NCBI RefSeq assembly: GCF_001641635.1 | Contig: NZ_LUUB01000061.1 | Location: 1-64,000, forward strand | Direction: 5' to 3' | DNA: 64,000 bases | DNA from: Bradyrhizobium centrolobii | Lineage (GTDB): Bacteria > Pseudomonadota > Alphaproteobacteria > Rhizobiales > Xanthobacteraceae | Shown here: positions 17,074 to 25,243 of the stretch, one piece after another | Position numbering within the stretch: the first letter of the stretch is position 1 | How the letters are laid out: every line of letters starts with the position of its first letter | Program-made: the position numbers and the translations under genes | Notes under the pieces: generated by a model | Seen by the model: the letters and a program-made list of their open reading frames with translations, nothing else | What the model was told of the DNA's origin: nothing | The model's database searches: none

Positions 17074-18048
17074 ATGCTTCGCAATCTTGCGGCAATGACC
17101 GGCGCGTGGCTGTTGACAGTCATGATCGCCTCGCCCGCCACTTCTGCCGACCAGTGGCCGCAGAAACCGATCACGCTGATGCACGGGTTCGGCGCCGGCG
17201 GCAACGCGGACACGATCTCGCGCCTCGTTGCCGCGGGGCTTGCCGAAAAGCTCGGAGCTACGGTGACGGTCGATGCGAAGCCGGGCGCCGGCGGAAACCT
17301 TGCATCTGAGTTGGTGTCCAGAGCGGCGCCGGACGGACACACGCTGATCCTGTTGACGGGCGGCCATGCCGTCTCGGGCGCGCTTTACAAGAGCCTCAGA
17401 TTCGACCCGGTGCAGGCCTTTAGCTTTGTCTCGCTCATCGGCACGTTCCCCTTCGTCGTCGCGACACGCGCGGACAGTCCCATCACGGATCTGTCCAGCC
17501 TGATCGCGGCGGCCAAGGCCGCGCCCGGGAAGCTGACCTTCAGCTCGGTCGGATTTGGTTCGACCCAACATCTGATCGGCGAGCTTCTATCGCTGTCCGC
17601 CGGCATCAAGCTGACGCATGTGCCGTATCGCGGCGGCATGCAACCGCTGACCGATCTGCTCGGCGGCAACATCGACCTGATCGTCGATACCATCACAGTG
17701 ACGCGTCAGGGCATCAACGGCGGCACGCTGCGCGGTCTCGGCGTCACGAGTGCCGAACCCTGGCCCGCCCTGCCGACCGTTCCCTCGATCGGCACCCGCA
17801 TTCCCGGCTTCGAGGTGATCTCCTGGATCGGCATCGCCGCACCCGCCGGCACGCCGGCGCCCGTGATCGCGCGGCTGAACGAAACATTGCGCGCGCTGGT
17901 CGAAGACGCGGCGTTCCAGCAAAAGCTTGACGATCTCGGCGTGCGCGCCAAGGCGAGCTCGCCGGCCGAAATGCGCGACTTCGTAGCGGGCGAGATCACG
18001 CGATGGAATGGCGTGATCGATCGAGCCGCCCTATCGAGGATCGATTAA
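17074..18048 (+). CDS. TTT-family (TctC/Bug) substrate-binding protein
   Basis: A 324-residue periplasmic binding protein paralogous to the one at 7376-8362. A signal peptide (residues 1-25, ending ATSA) precedes DQWPQKPITLMHGFGAGGNA. KPGAGGNLASELV and LTHVPYRGGMQPLTDLLGGN mark the family fold. ATG at 17074 is used because it starts the signal peptide. As with the first copy, TctA/TctB membrane genes are missing from the window. The upstream SDR gene suggests the captured compound is a hydroxy or oxo acid; this is a guess from context. Confidence 0.85.
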   Translation: MLRNLAAMTGAWLLTVMIASPATSADQWPQKPITLMHGFGAGGNADTISRLVAAGLAEKLGATVTVDAKPGAGGNLASELVSRAAPDGHTLILLTGGHAVSGALYKSLRFDPVQAFSFVSLIGTFPFVVATRADSPITDLSSLIAAAKAAPGKLTFSSVGFGSTQHLIGELLSLSAGIKLTHVPYRGGMQPLTDLLGGNIDLIVDTITVTRQGINGGTLRGLGVTSAEPWPALPTVPSIGTRIPGFEVISWIGIAAPAGTPAPVIARLNETLRALVEDAAFQQKLDDLGVRAKASSPAEMRDFVAGEITRWNGVIDRAALSRID

Positions 18049-18190
18049 CGACGCGCGGTCAGACCTGACTGCCGCAGAAGAGGATTTGAATCGAACTCTA
18101 CGAGATAAAATGGTCGCCGCTTCGTGCCGGCAACGGGCTTCGCGCTGCTGGCTCATCTCGCAAGCAAGGATGCCCAAGTACGCTTAGCCT

Positions 18191-18236
18191 TCTGATTCCA
18201 AGATGGATGCTATCGCCAAGTTCTGCTGGTGCCGAA
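18191..18236 (+). repeat. Imperfect 47-base repeat, copy B
   Basis: Shares TCTG-TT-CCA, GCTATCGC, AAGTTCT and CTGGTGC with copy A at 7189-7237. Unlike copies A and C no protein gene follows on this strand; an intrinsic terminator begins 85 bases downstream. Confidence 0.5.
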
Positions 18237-18320
18237 CGCTTCCGCATGCTCTTTCCTGAAGCTGCGCATCGCGACTGCTCGACGCGGTCGCACTGGCGAG
18301 ACATTTTCTCCTCCCATACT

Positions 18321-18350
18321 GCCCGCCCCTTCGGGGCGGGCTTCTTTTTT
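18321..18350 (+). terminator. Strong intrinsic terminator
   Basis: GCCCGCCCC, loop TTC and GGGGCGGGC form a 9-bp GC stem followed by TTCTTTTTT on the plus strand. It could end the SDR/TTT transcript (stop at 18048) or a short RNA starting near copy B of the repeat. On the minus strand no T-run follows, so it does not serve the convergent operon. Confidence 0.85.
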
Positions 18351-18405
18351 GTTGCGATGGATCGGAACACGGCGGGAAGCCGTTTGCCGTCCGGACGGCA
18401 GGCTG

Positions 18406-19293
18406 TCAGATCAGGCCCAAGGTCAGGTCACTGAACAGCTCTTCGACGCGAAACGACCGCGACACCAGATTCTGCTGCACCGCATAGTCGATCAGCATTT
18501 GCAAGGCGGGACGCATGGCTTCCACGCCAAACGGCGTCGAATCCCGAGACAGGCCAAGATCGTTCGATTGCTTCAACAAACGGACCACTTCCTGCACCGA
18601 ACCGGGGTCATCGTCGTGCATCGCCCGGGTGACCACGACCGAATGATTGATCGGGGTGACACCATATTTTCGAAACCAGGCCTCGCCCGCAGCGCGCGGA
18701 TCCGGAAACAGAGGTTTCAGCCGCGGATCGGCCGACGTCTCGCCAAGGACGACGTCCACCTCTCCATCGAGCAACATCTGTAAGATGGTTCGTCCCGCAG
18801 GCGCGCGCGTGCCATCCTCACGGCATTCGGCGACATGAGGGTCCTCGAATGTAACCCATTCGATGCGATGGAGGTCAACGCCGTAGTCGTTGGCGAGTAT
18901 GCCGCGCAGCCAAACGCCGGTCGTCGTCGTCAGCGACCGCACCGCGACGCGCTTGCCGGCAAGATCCGACGGCCAGAGCCGGCCCCGCTCCCCGTTGTAG
19001 AGCGCGCGTGCATGCGGCAGCCGTCCGGTCGTCGTCACCGGCAAGAGCACCAGCGGCTTGCCGAAATCACGGGCGACCAGATAGCTGACGATTGCGAGTT
19101 CGGACACGTCGAACGCCCGGTCCCGGATCATCGGCTTGAGGCCATCGACCACCGAAGGATAGTCGGCGAAATCGAACCTCACACGATCGGAGGTTAGCAC
19201 GCCGCTCCTGAGCGCAGCGGTCCCCGGATAGTCGCCCAGCAGGGTTCGCAACCGTCTCGGTCCGGCCATCGTCTCGGGCATCAGCTCTGACAT
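18406..19293 (-). CDS. 4,5-dihydroxyphthalate decarboxylase-like protein
   Basis: A 295-residue protein with a periplasmic-binding-protein fold and no signal peptide, resembling the Pht5 / 4,5-dihydroxyphthalate decarboxylase group and related cytoplasmic NMT1-like proteins. Visible features are YPSVVDGLKPMIRDRAFDVS near residue 50, KRVAVRSLTTTTGVWLRGIL and the C-terminal VRLLKQSNDLGLSR. Enzymes of the group decarboxylate catechol-type dicarboxylates, but many annotated members are untested. It is the last gene of a five-gene minus operon starting with the HMG-CoA-lyase-like gene, 12 bases after the MFS gene. Decarboxylase activity is a family-based inference. Confidence 0.65.
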   Translation of the reverse strand: MSELMPETMAGPRRLRTLLGDYPGTAALRSGVLTSDRVRFDFADYPSVVDGLKPMIRDRAFDVSELAIVSYLVARDFGKPLVLLPVTTTGRLPHARALYNGERGRLWPSDLAGKRVAVRSLTTTTGVWLRGILANDYGVDLHRIEWVTFEDPHVAECREDGTRAPAGRTILQMLLDGEVDVVLGETSADPRLKPLFPDPRAAGEAWFRKYGVTPINHSVVVTRAMHDDDPGSVQEVVRLLKQSNDLGLSRDSTPFGVEAMRPALQMLIDYAVQQNLVSRSFRVEELFSDLTLGLI

Positions 19294-19305
19294 CGTGGCG
19301 TCGAC

Positions 19306-20760
19306 CTATGCGGATACCGTCTCCAGCTTGAGCCCGTTCGTGCGCGGGCCGAAGATGCCGATCGTCGCAACGACGATCGCCATCGATCCAGCGATCAGCG
19401 CAAAGACGCCCGTCACACCGAAATCGCGAAGGCAGAATGCGATCAGGAAGCCCGAAAACATCGCGCTGATGCGGCTGATCGAATAAACGGCCCCGATCGC
19501 CCGGCTGCGCATGCGGGTCGGAAAGAGCTCAGCCTGGTAGGCGCGATAGGAGAATGTCAGGCAATTGCTCGCCAGCGCCATCGCGACTCCCAGGGCGACG
19601 ATGAGCGCAGCATCGTCCTGCCGCGAGAAGATCAATCCAATGATTGCCATCGACGTCGCCGAGCCTACCACGATCCACTTTCGCTCGATCCGTTCGGCAA
19701 ATGTCATCGAAAGCAAGGGGCCGATGGGATTGGCGATCGCGATCACGAACGAATAGAGCAGGCTATGCGTGACGTTGATGCCCTTGGCGATCAGGAGCGT
19801 CGGGACCCAGCTCGCGAAGCCATAATAGCCTATCGACTGAAAGAAATTGAACACCAGCATCATGATGGTGCGCCCGCGGTATCGCGATCGCCACAACTCG
19901 GCAAAACTCACCTCCGCTTCCTGCACCACGGGAGGTTGAGGCTCGGGTTCGGGCAATAGCGACCCGGTCCGCGCAACGATCTCACGCTCGAGCCGTGAAA
20001 CGATGGCATCGGCTTCGGCGATGCGGCCCCTCTGCGCCAGCCAGCGCGGACTTTCCGGCAAGCCCAGCCGAATGAACCAGACGGCCACGGCGCCAGCACA
20101 GCCGATCCAGACTACCCAGCGCCAGCCATCGATACCGAGCGGCGCCGTCGGCACGAAGTACCAGGCGACCAGCGCGACGGTGGGAACGGCGGAGAACTGT
20201 ATTGCTTGCAGGAAGGCAAACGATCGTCCGCGCGAATTGGCCGGGACAAGTTCGGTCGTGTAGGAGTCGATCGTCACGATCTCCGCACCCGCGCCGATGC
20301 CCGTCAGGAACCGGAAGAAGATGATCCACTCCGCGGTGTGCTGACAAGCGAGCAGGACGGCCGCCGCGGTGTACCAGAGCAACGCGCCCGTAAAGACAGC
20401 GCGTCGACCGAAGCGGTCGGCCAACTGACCGAATACCAGCGTCCCAACGAACAAGCCGGCGAACATCGCGGCGACGAAGGCACCCAGTCCAGTGAAGCCG
20501 AAGAAGTTCACGGTCGAGGTCGTGAAAATTCCGCTCCTGACGAGGCCCGGCCCGATATAGGCGGTGAAGAAGACGTCGTAGATCTCGAACCAGGCGCCGA
20601 GGGCGACCATCAAGACCAGTCTCCAGATCGGCCAACCCATCGGCAGGCGATCCAACCGTGCATTGATCAAGGCGGCGGCCGCAGCATCGACGGCAGCTCC
20701 GACGCTTGCTCCGCTGCCGCTTGTCTGTTCCACGTCGATTTGCTTTGCTGGCCCGTGCAT
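19306..20760 (-). CDS. MFS transporter (metabolite:H+ symporter type)
   Basis: A 484-residue, 12-helix major facilitator. Motifs include DRFGRRAVFTGAL after helix 2, RFLTGIGAGAEIVTIDSY at helix 4, and PESPRWLAQRGRIAEA in the central loop. ATG at 20760 is preceded by GGGAAGG. It is clearly paralogous to the MFS at 41609-43030, sharing for example WRLV, EIYDVFFTAYIGPGL versus ELYDLFFTGYIAPGL, and NFFGF. It lies within the lyase/CoA-transferase operon, so its likely cargo is the organic acid processed there. Confidence 0.87.
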   Translation of the reverse strand: MHGPAKQIDVEQTSGSGASVGAAVDAAAAALINARLDRLPMGWPIWRLVLMVALGAWFEIYDVFFTAYIGPGLVRSGIFTTSTVNFFGFTGLGAFVAAMFAGLFVGTLVFGQLADRFGRRAVFTGALLWYTAAAVLLACQHTAEWIIFFRFLTGIGAGAEIVTIDSYTTELVPANSRGRSFAFLQAIQFSAVPTVALVAWYFVPTAPLGIDGWRWVVWIGCAGAVAVWFIRLGLPESPRWLAQRGRIAEADAIVSRLEREIVARTGSLLPEPEPQPPVVQEAEVSFAELWRSRYRGRTIMMLVFNFFQSIGYYGFASWVPTLLIAKGINVTHSLLYSFVIAIANPIGPLLSMTFAERIERKWIVVGSATSMAIIGLIFSRQDDAALIVALGVAMALASNCLTFSYRAYQAELFPTRMRSRAIGAVYSISRISAMFSGFLIAFCLRDFGVTGVFALIAGSMAIVVATIGIFGPRTNGLKLETVSA

Positions 20761-20827
20761 GCGCTGCCTTCCCGTCAACATCTTTGTTTCTGGCCGGCGC
20801 AGGAGAAGCGCCAGCGCTTGATCGGCG

Positions 20828-21883
20828 TCACTTCCGCTCCGCGTCTGCGTAGACGCGGCGACCGGGGACATGCCATGACGCCTTCAGGATTGCGCCTGTG
20901 TCGGATTGCGTGATGTAGACCGTCTTCCGATCCGGGCTGCCAAATTTGGCGTTCGTCGTCGTCTTGCCTTTCGGAGACACGATACGCGCGATCGGCTCGC
21001 CGTCCGGGTTGATCACGAACACCGAGCCGAGCGAGGCGTGCGGCACGAACAGATTGGCCTGCTCGTCGATGAAGATGCTGTCAGGCCCGCTTACGCCGTA
21101 GAAGGACGCAAAGCGCCCGACCTTTCCGGTCGTTCCGTCGGGAAACAGCGGGACCCGCCATACCGAGTTATCGCGCGTCATGGCGACAAACAGCACGGTT
21201 TCGTTCGGATGCAGGACCAGGCCATTCGGGCGGATTCCGGTCGACAACAACAGATCGAGCTGCCCGTTGGTTCGTAGCCGGTAAACCCGCCCGGTAGGAT
21301 CCTGCAATCCGGTTTGCCCCTGGTCGGTGAAGTAGATGTCCCCGTTCAGCGCGAAGGTCAGGTCGTTTAGTCCCTTGAAGCGCTCGCTGTCGCGGCGGCC
21401 GAGAAACGGCTCGATCTTGCTGGTGGCGGGATCGAAGGTGAGCAGACCCTGCTTGTAGTCGGTGATGAAGAACTTCCCATTCGGGTGCAGCGCCATGCCG
21501 CCGGGTTCTCCATCCCATTCCGCGAGCTGCGTCCATTCGCGGTCGGCCGAAATCCTGAAGAGGCGCCCGAACGGAACGTCGACGACGTAGAGGTTGCCCT
21601 GGTGATCGAGCGTGAGTCCTTCGATGAAGCTGTCGACCGGCGGCTGGCCGACCTTGTTCACGGTCGACCATTCAGACTTCACGCCGGTACGCCGGAATTT
21701 GCCCGGCATTTCCGTGTAGATCTCGGCCTTGATCAGCTGTGGCGACGGATAGAAATTCAACCCGGGTTGACCAGCAGCCTCCTCCGCGAATGCCTCGGAA
21801 GAGAAGCACTTGCCGGCCACGCCATGCAGCACGGCGCATGCCAGCGCCTGTCCGAACATTTTTCGTCGCGATAGCAACGTCAC
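20828..21883 (-). CDS. SMP-30/gluconolactonase-like exported protein
   Basis: A 351-residue beta-propeller protein with SMP-30/strictosidine-synthase-like repeats: LDHQGNLYVVDVPFGRLFRI, KGLNDLTFALNGDIYFTDQG, RPNGLVLHPNETVLFVAMT. Family enzymes are Ca2+-dependent lactonases. The N-terminus carries SRRKMFGQALACAVLHG, a twin-arginine-like signal. The start is unclear: GTG at 21883 overlaps the AGGGGAG site, TTG at 21877 is better spaced, and ATG at 21859 would lose the arginine pair. It lies between the CoA-transferase and MFS genes, so a periplasmic lactone hydrolysis before uptake is conceivable. Confidence 0.75.
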   Translation of the reverse strand: MTLLSRRKMFGQALACAVLHGVAGKCFSSEAFAEEAAGQPGLNFYPSPQLIKAEIYTEMPGKFRRTGVKSEWSTVNKVGQPPVDSFIEGLTLDHQGNLYVVDVPFGRLFRISADREWTQLAEWDGEPGGMALHPNGKFFITDYKQGLLTFDPATSKIEPFLGRRDSERFKGLNDLTFALNGDIYFTDQGQTGLQDPTGRVYRLRTNGQLDLLLSTGIRPNGLVLHPNETVLFVAMTRDNSVWRVPLFPDGTTGKVGRFASFYGVSGPDSIFIDEQANLFVPHASLGSVFVINPDGEPIARIVSPKGKTTTNAKFGSPDRKTVYITQSDTGAILKASWHVPGRRVYADAERK

Positions 21884-21914
21884 CTCCCCTTTGTGTTTCT
21901 TGTCTGCATTCCCG

Positions 21915-23117
21915 CTATGGACTGGCTCCAAGCACCTGATCGGCGAGCAACCTTTCGATTTCGGCACGATCAAACCCGGCAGCAGCCAGGATCTCGCTTG
22001 TATGCTCGCCAAGACGCGGCGGCTGACGGGTCAGCCCTGGCCGCTCGCGTTCCGCGCCGAATTCGACGGGCATGGCGGGCAGGCCCGTCATCTCGGTCGC
22101 GCCTTCGGGAGTGCGAATCGCAACGTCGATCAGTCCGCCATGACTGCGCAGATGAGGATCATCGAACAGATCTGTCGGCTTGCCGACCGGTGCCCAGGAA
22201 ACGGATGCGCGCTCGCACCGCGCGGCGATTGCCGCCTTCGAAAGCGATGCAAGCGCCTGCTGCACCGCGGGAATGAGCCAGCTTCGATGGCTCGCCCGCA
22301 TCACATTGGTCGCGAGATCGGGATTCTCTCCGAGGTCGAGAAGCCCGAACTCTTCGGTGAACCGCGTCCATTGCTTGTCGCTGGTGACGCCGATGAAGAT
22401 CTGATCGTCGCTCGTGTTGAACACGTCGTAGATCGCCCAGGCGTGACGCCGCTCCGGCATGGGCTTTGGCGGATGCCCGCTGGCGACCGCGCCCGCCATA
22501 TGCGTGACCATGAAAAAAGCCGCGCTCTCGAACAGCGCGCTGCTTATCCGCTGACCTCGCCCTGTCACGTCGCGCTCGCGAATTGCAGCCAGCGCGGCCG
22601 TGACCCCGAAGATGGCGCCTGTGATATCGTTGACGGAAGCGCCCGCGCGCAATGGCCGGCCCGCGGGGCCCGTCATATAGGCAAGCCCAGCCTGAAACTG
22701 CACGACCTCGTCGAGCGCCGGCCGATGCTCGTAGGGGCCTGCGAGAAACCCCTTGAGCGCCAGATAGATCAGACGCGGGTTGACCGCTTCGAGATCGACG
22801 TAGCCGCACCCGAGCCGCTCCATCGTGCCGGGCGCGTAGTTCTCGATGAGGATATCGGTGTCCTTCACCAGCCGGTGGACGGTCGCACGGCCCTCGGGAT
22901 GCTTCAGGTTGATCGCGATGCTGCGCTTGTTGCGATTGAAACCGGCAAAGAAGCCCGCGCCGAATCCCGGCAGGCGGCGGGTATGGTCGCCATCCGGAGC
23001 CGGCTCGACCTTGATCACGTCGGCTCCGAGATCCGCAAGGATCAAGCCCGCGCAGGGCCCCATGATGGTATGGCTGAACTCCAGGACCTTCAGCCCCGTA
23101 AGAGGTTTAGTGGACAA
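21915..23117 (-). CDS. CaiB/BaiF family (class III) CoA-transferase
   Basis: A 400-residue class III CoA-transferase, which moves CoA between carboxylic acids. The N-terminal block LKVLEFSHTIMGPCAGLILA, then DVIKVEPAPDGDHTR, and RNKRSIAINLKHPEGR are typical. An aspartate expected to form the acyl anhydride lies within PALDEVVQFQAGLAYMTG. It overlaps the lyase gene by 11 bases and is strongly similar to the CoA-transferase at 39126-40364. Together with the lyase it would activate a dicarboxylic acid to its CoA ester and cleave it. Confidence 0.88.
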   Translation of the reverse strand: MSTKPLTGLKVLEFSHTIMGPCAGLILADLGADVIKVEPAPDGDHTRRLPGFGAGFFAGFNRNKRSIAINLKHPEGRATVHRLVKDTDILIENYAPGTMERLGCGYVDLEAVNPRLIYLALKGFLAGPYEHRPALDEVVQFQAGLAYMTGPAGRPLRAGASVNDITGAIFGVTAALAAIRERDVTGRGQRISSALFESAAFFMVTHMAGAVASGHPPKPMPERRHAWAIYDVFNTSDDQIFIGVTSDKQWTRFTEEFGLLDLGENPDLATNVMRASHRSWLIPAVQQALASLSKAAIAARCERASVSWAPVGKPTDLFDDPHLRSHGGLIDVAIRTPEGATEMTGLPAMPVEFGAERERPGLTRQPPRLGEHTSEILAAAGFDRAEIERLLADQVLGASP

Positions 23118-24075
23118 CTGACGCTTTCCTTCGGAATGAATTGAGACTTCCGGCGTGAAGGAGCTCGCTCGGCAGTTGGTGGCCGACGATCTCTTCCGCC
23201 ATCCGTCCGACTTCGATCAACGCATCGAGGTCGACGCCCGTGCGAATCCCCATCTCCTCGCAGAGCAGCACCAGCTCCTCCGTGCAGATGTTGCCCGCGG
23301 CGCCCTTGTGGCCTGCGAAGGGACAGCCGCCCAGTCCGCCGACGGTGGAGTCGAACCGCGTCACTCCCATCCGCAGACCGGCCATTGCATTGGCGACCGC
23401 GAGCCCGCGGGTGTCATGCAGGTGCAGCGTGATCCGCTGGTGCGGCCACTTGCTGCGTACCTCGCCGAGCAGCCGTTCGACCCGCTGCGGCGTCGCCCAG
23501 CCCATCGTGTCCGACAGCGAGATGCTTTCGATCGAGACGCCGCATTCGTCGGCGATGTCGAAGCCGTCCTGAAGCGTGCTGATGACCTGCGCAGGCGCGA
23601 TATCACCCTGAAAATTGCAGCCGAACGCCGCCATGACTCCGATCCGCCGAACGGGAACGTTTTTCGACAGGTGAAGGCGGGTCTGCTTGCGCATCGCTTC
23701 AACGTTTTCGGCGTGACTGCGATGCAAATTCTTTCGGGTGAATGCATCGGATGCCGACAGCGAGATCGAGCCCGACAGCGTCAACTTGTCTGAATGCGCG
23801 AGCGCTCTGTCGAGCCCCTTGTCGTTGAACCAGAGCCCCACATAGTGAACGCCGGGCGCAGACCGGAAGCCCGCGACCACGTCATCTGCGTCTGCCCATC
23901 CCGGCACGAGGCGCGGGTTGACGAAGGAACAGACCTGGATGTGCCGAAGTCCGGTTTGCGCCAAAGCCTCGATGAGGCGGATCTTGTCCGCCGAGCCAAT
24001 TGGCCCCGGCTCGATCTGGAATCCCTCCCGCGGTCCTTCCTCCTGGATCTCCACTTCGTTGGGCAGATCTCCCAT
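23107..24075 (-). CDS. Hydroxymethylglutaryl-CoA lyase-like protein
   Basis: A 322-residue TIM-barrel lyase of the HMG-CoA lyase / DRE-metallolyase family. The N-terminal QEEGPREGFQIE carries the Arg and Glu of the active site. LHLHDTRGLAVANAM gives metal-binding His residues, and VGGLGGCPFAG contains the signature cysteine. HMG-CoA lyase yields acetyl-CoA and acetoacetate; relatives cleave other 3-hydroxyacyl-CoAs. ATG at 24075 has GGGAGGAA upstream. It is first in a five-gene operon and divergent from a LysR gene. A paralogue lies at 40361-41317. Its true substrate is open. Confidence 0.87.
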   Translation of the reverse strand: MGDLPNEVEIQEEGPREGFQIEPGPIGSADKIRLIEALAQTGLRHIQVCSFVNPRLVPGWADADDVVAGFRSAPGVHYVGLWFNDKGLDRALAHSDKLTLSGSISLSASDAFTRKNLHRSHAENVEAMRKQTRLHLSKNVPVRRIGVMAAFGCNFQGDIAPAQVISTLQDGFDIADECGVSIESISLSDTMGWATPQRVERLLGEVRSKWPHQRITLHLHDTRGLAVANAMAGLRMGVTRFDSTVGGLGGCPFAGHKGAAGNICTEELVLLCEEMGIRTGVDLDALIEVGRMAEEIVGHQLPSELLHAGSLNSFRRKASVVH

Positions 24076-24207
24076 TCGTTCCTCCCGCCCCGGCGGAATG
24101 CGCACCGGGTTCTCGATCCTGCTTTCTCGGCGCAGGATGGCGGGCGCCCTGCTATTTCGTCCAATATTTATTTGACGCTAGTAGCCATATGTTTTTTAAA
24201 TACCAGA

Positions 24208-25110
24208 ATGGACATCCGACAGCTTCGTTACTTCATCGCGGTGGCCGAAGAGCTCAACTTCAGCAAGGCCGCGCGCCGTCTCAACCTCAGCCAGCCTCCC
24301 CTCAGCCTTCAGATCAAGGCCCTCGAGCATGAGGTGGGCGCGCCGCTGTTCCTGCGCCAGCGCCGCGGCGTCGAGCTGACCCAGGCCGGACAGATCCTGC
24401 TTGGGCACGCGCGCGGCGCTCTTGCAGAACTGGATCGCGCGATGGGAACGGCGCAGCGCGCAGCGCGTGGAGAGGCGGGGCTGCTGCGCATCGGCTATAC
24501 GGGATCGGCGCCGATCCATGCATCGTTCTCGAACATCCTGCGCCGCTTCTCGCAAACCTATCCCGAGATACGCCTCGAGCTGCTTCACGCCTCGACCAGC
24601 GAACAGGCCGAGATGCTGACGGAGCGACGGCTCGACCTCGGCTTCCTGCGACCGTCTCCCGTGTTTCCCCTGCCGAAGAACCTGACCATTCGCCGCCTCT
24701 GGCCCGACCCGCTCGAGCTGTTCGCACCGAAGGATCACCTCCTGCTGCGCAAGCGCGGGGCCATCGCCGTGCGAACCTTGGCGTCCCAGCCCTTCATCTT
24801 TTTTGCAAATGCTAGCCGACGCGGATTGAACGGCCATGTCGTTCACCTCTGCGGCGAGGCAGGATTTGCACCGAAGGTGGTTCAGGAAGCCGAAGACGGC
24901 GGCGCCATTCTCGGCCTTGTGGCCGCAGGCTTCGGGATTGCCGTGCTGCCGAATTGCTACGGTCAGATCGCCGTCCGCGATGTCGTCCAGCGCCCGCTGA
25001 CCTCGACCGAGGCAAAGAGCCATCTCTGCCTTGCCTACAATCCGGATCGCACGTCCGATCAGCTCATGCGATTTGTCGAAGTCGGGTCCGGCGCGGCAAT
25101 GGCCGCCTGA
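24208..25110 (+). CDS. LysR-family transcriptional regulator
   Basis: A 300-residue regulator with an N-terminal winged helix (MDIRQLRYFIAVAEELNFSK, RRLNLSQPPLSLQIKALE) and a periplasmic-binding-like effector domain. ATG at 24208 opens the standard LysR start and lies 132 bases from the divergent lyase gene, its likely target. AAATACCAGA (24198-24207) immediately before the ATG resembles sequences upstream of two other genes in the window (25121-25141 and 27752-27772). Effectors of LysR proteins in such operons are usually pathway acids; none can be named here. Confidence 0.9.
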   Translation: MDIRQLRYFIAVAEELNFSKAARRLNLSQPPLSLQIKALEHEVGAPLFLRQRRGVELTQAGQILLGHARGALAELDRAMGTAQRAARGEAGLLRIGYTGSAPIHASFSNILRRFSQTYPEIRLELLHASTSEQAEMLTERRLDLGFLRPSPVFPLPKNLTIRRLWPDPLELFAPKDHLLLRKRGAIAVRTLASQPFIFFANASRRGLNGHVVHLCGEAGFAPKVVQEAEDGGAILGLVAAGFGIAVLPNCYGQIAVRDVVQRPLTSTEAKSHLCLAYNPDRTSDQLMRFVEVGSGAAMAA

Positions 25111-25120
25111 CGCCTTCTAA

Positions 25121-25141
25121 ATATCAGATAGATTGTATCTG
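25121..25141. promoter_or_regulatory. LysR-box-like inverted repeat
   Basis: CAGATA (25125-25130), GATTG and TATCTG (25136-25141) form a perfect 6-bp inverted repeat of the T-N11-A kind. It lies just after the LysR stop and about 100 bases upstream of the RidA-repeat gene. The adjoining AAATATCAGA echoes the sites at 24198 and 27752. Confidence 0.5.
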
Positions 25142-25243
25142 GAGGTTAGGCTTGATCCACTGAACGCCATGCGTTTCGCTATTGGATGCCCCGACGCGGC
25201 GATATCCGCTATCTCGGGCTTCAAGGCAATCGTGGAAGCGACA

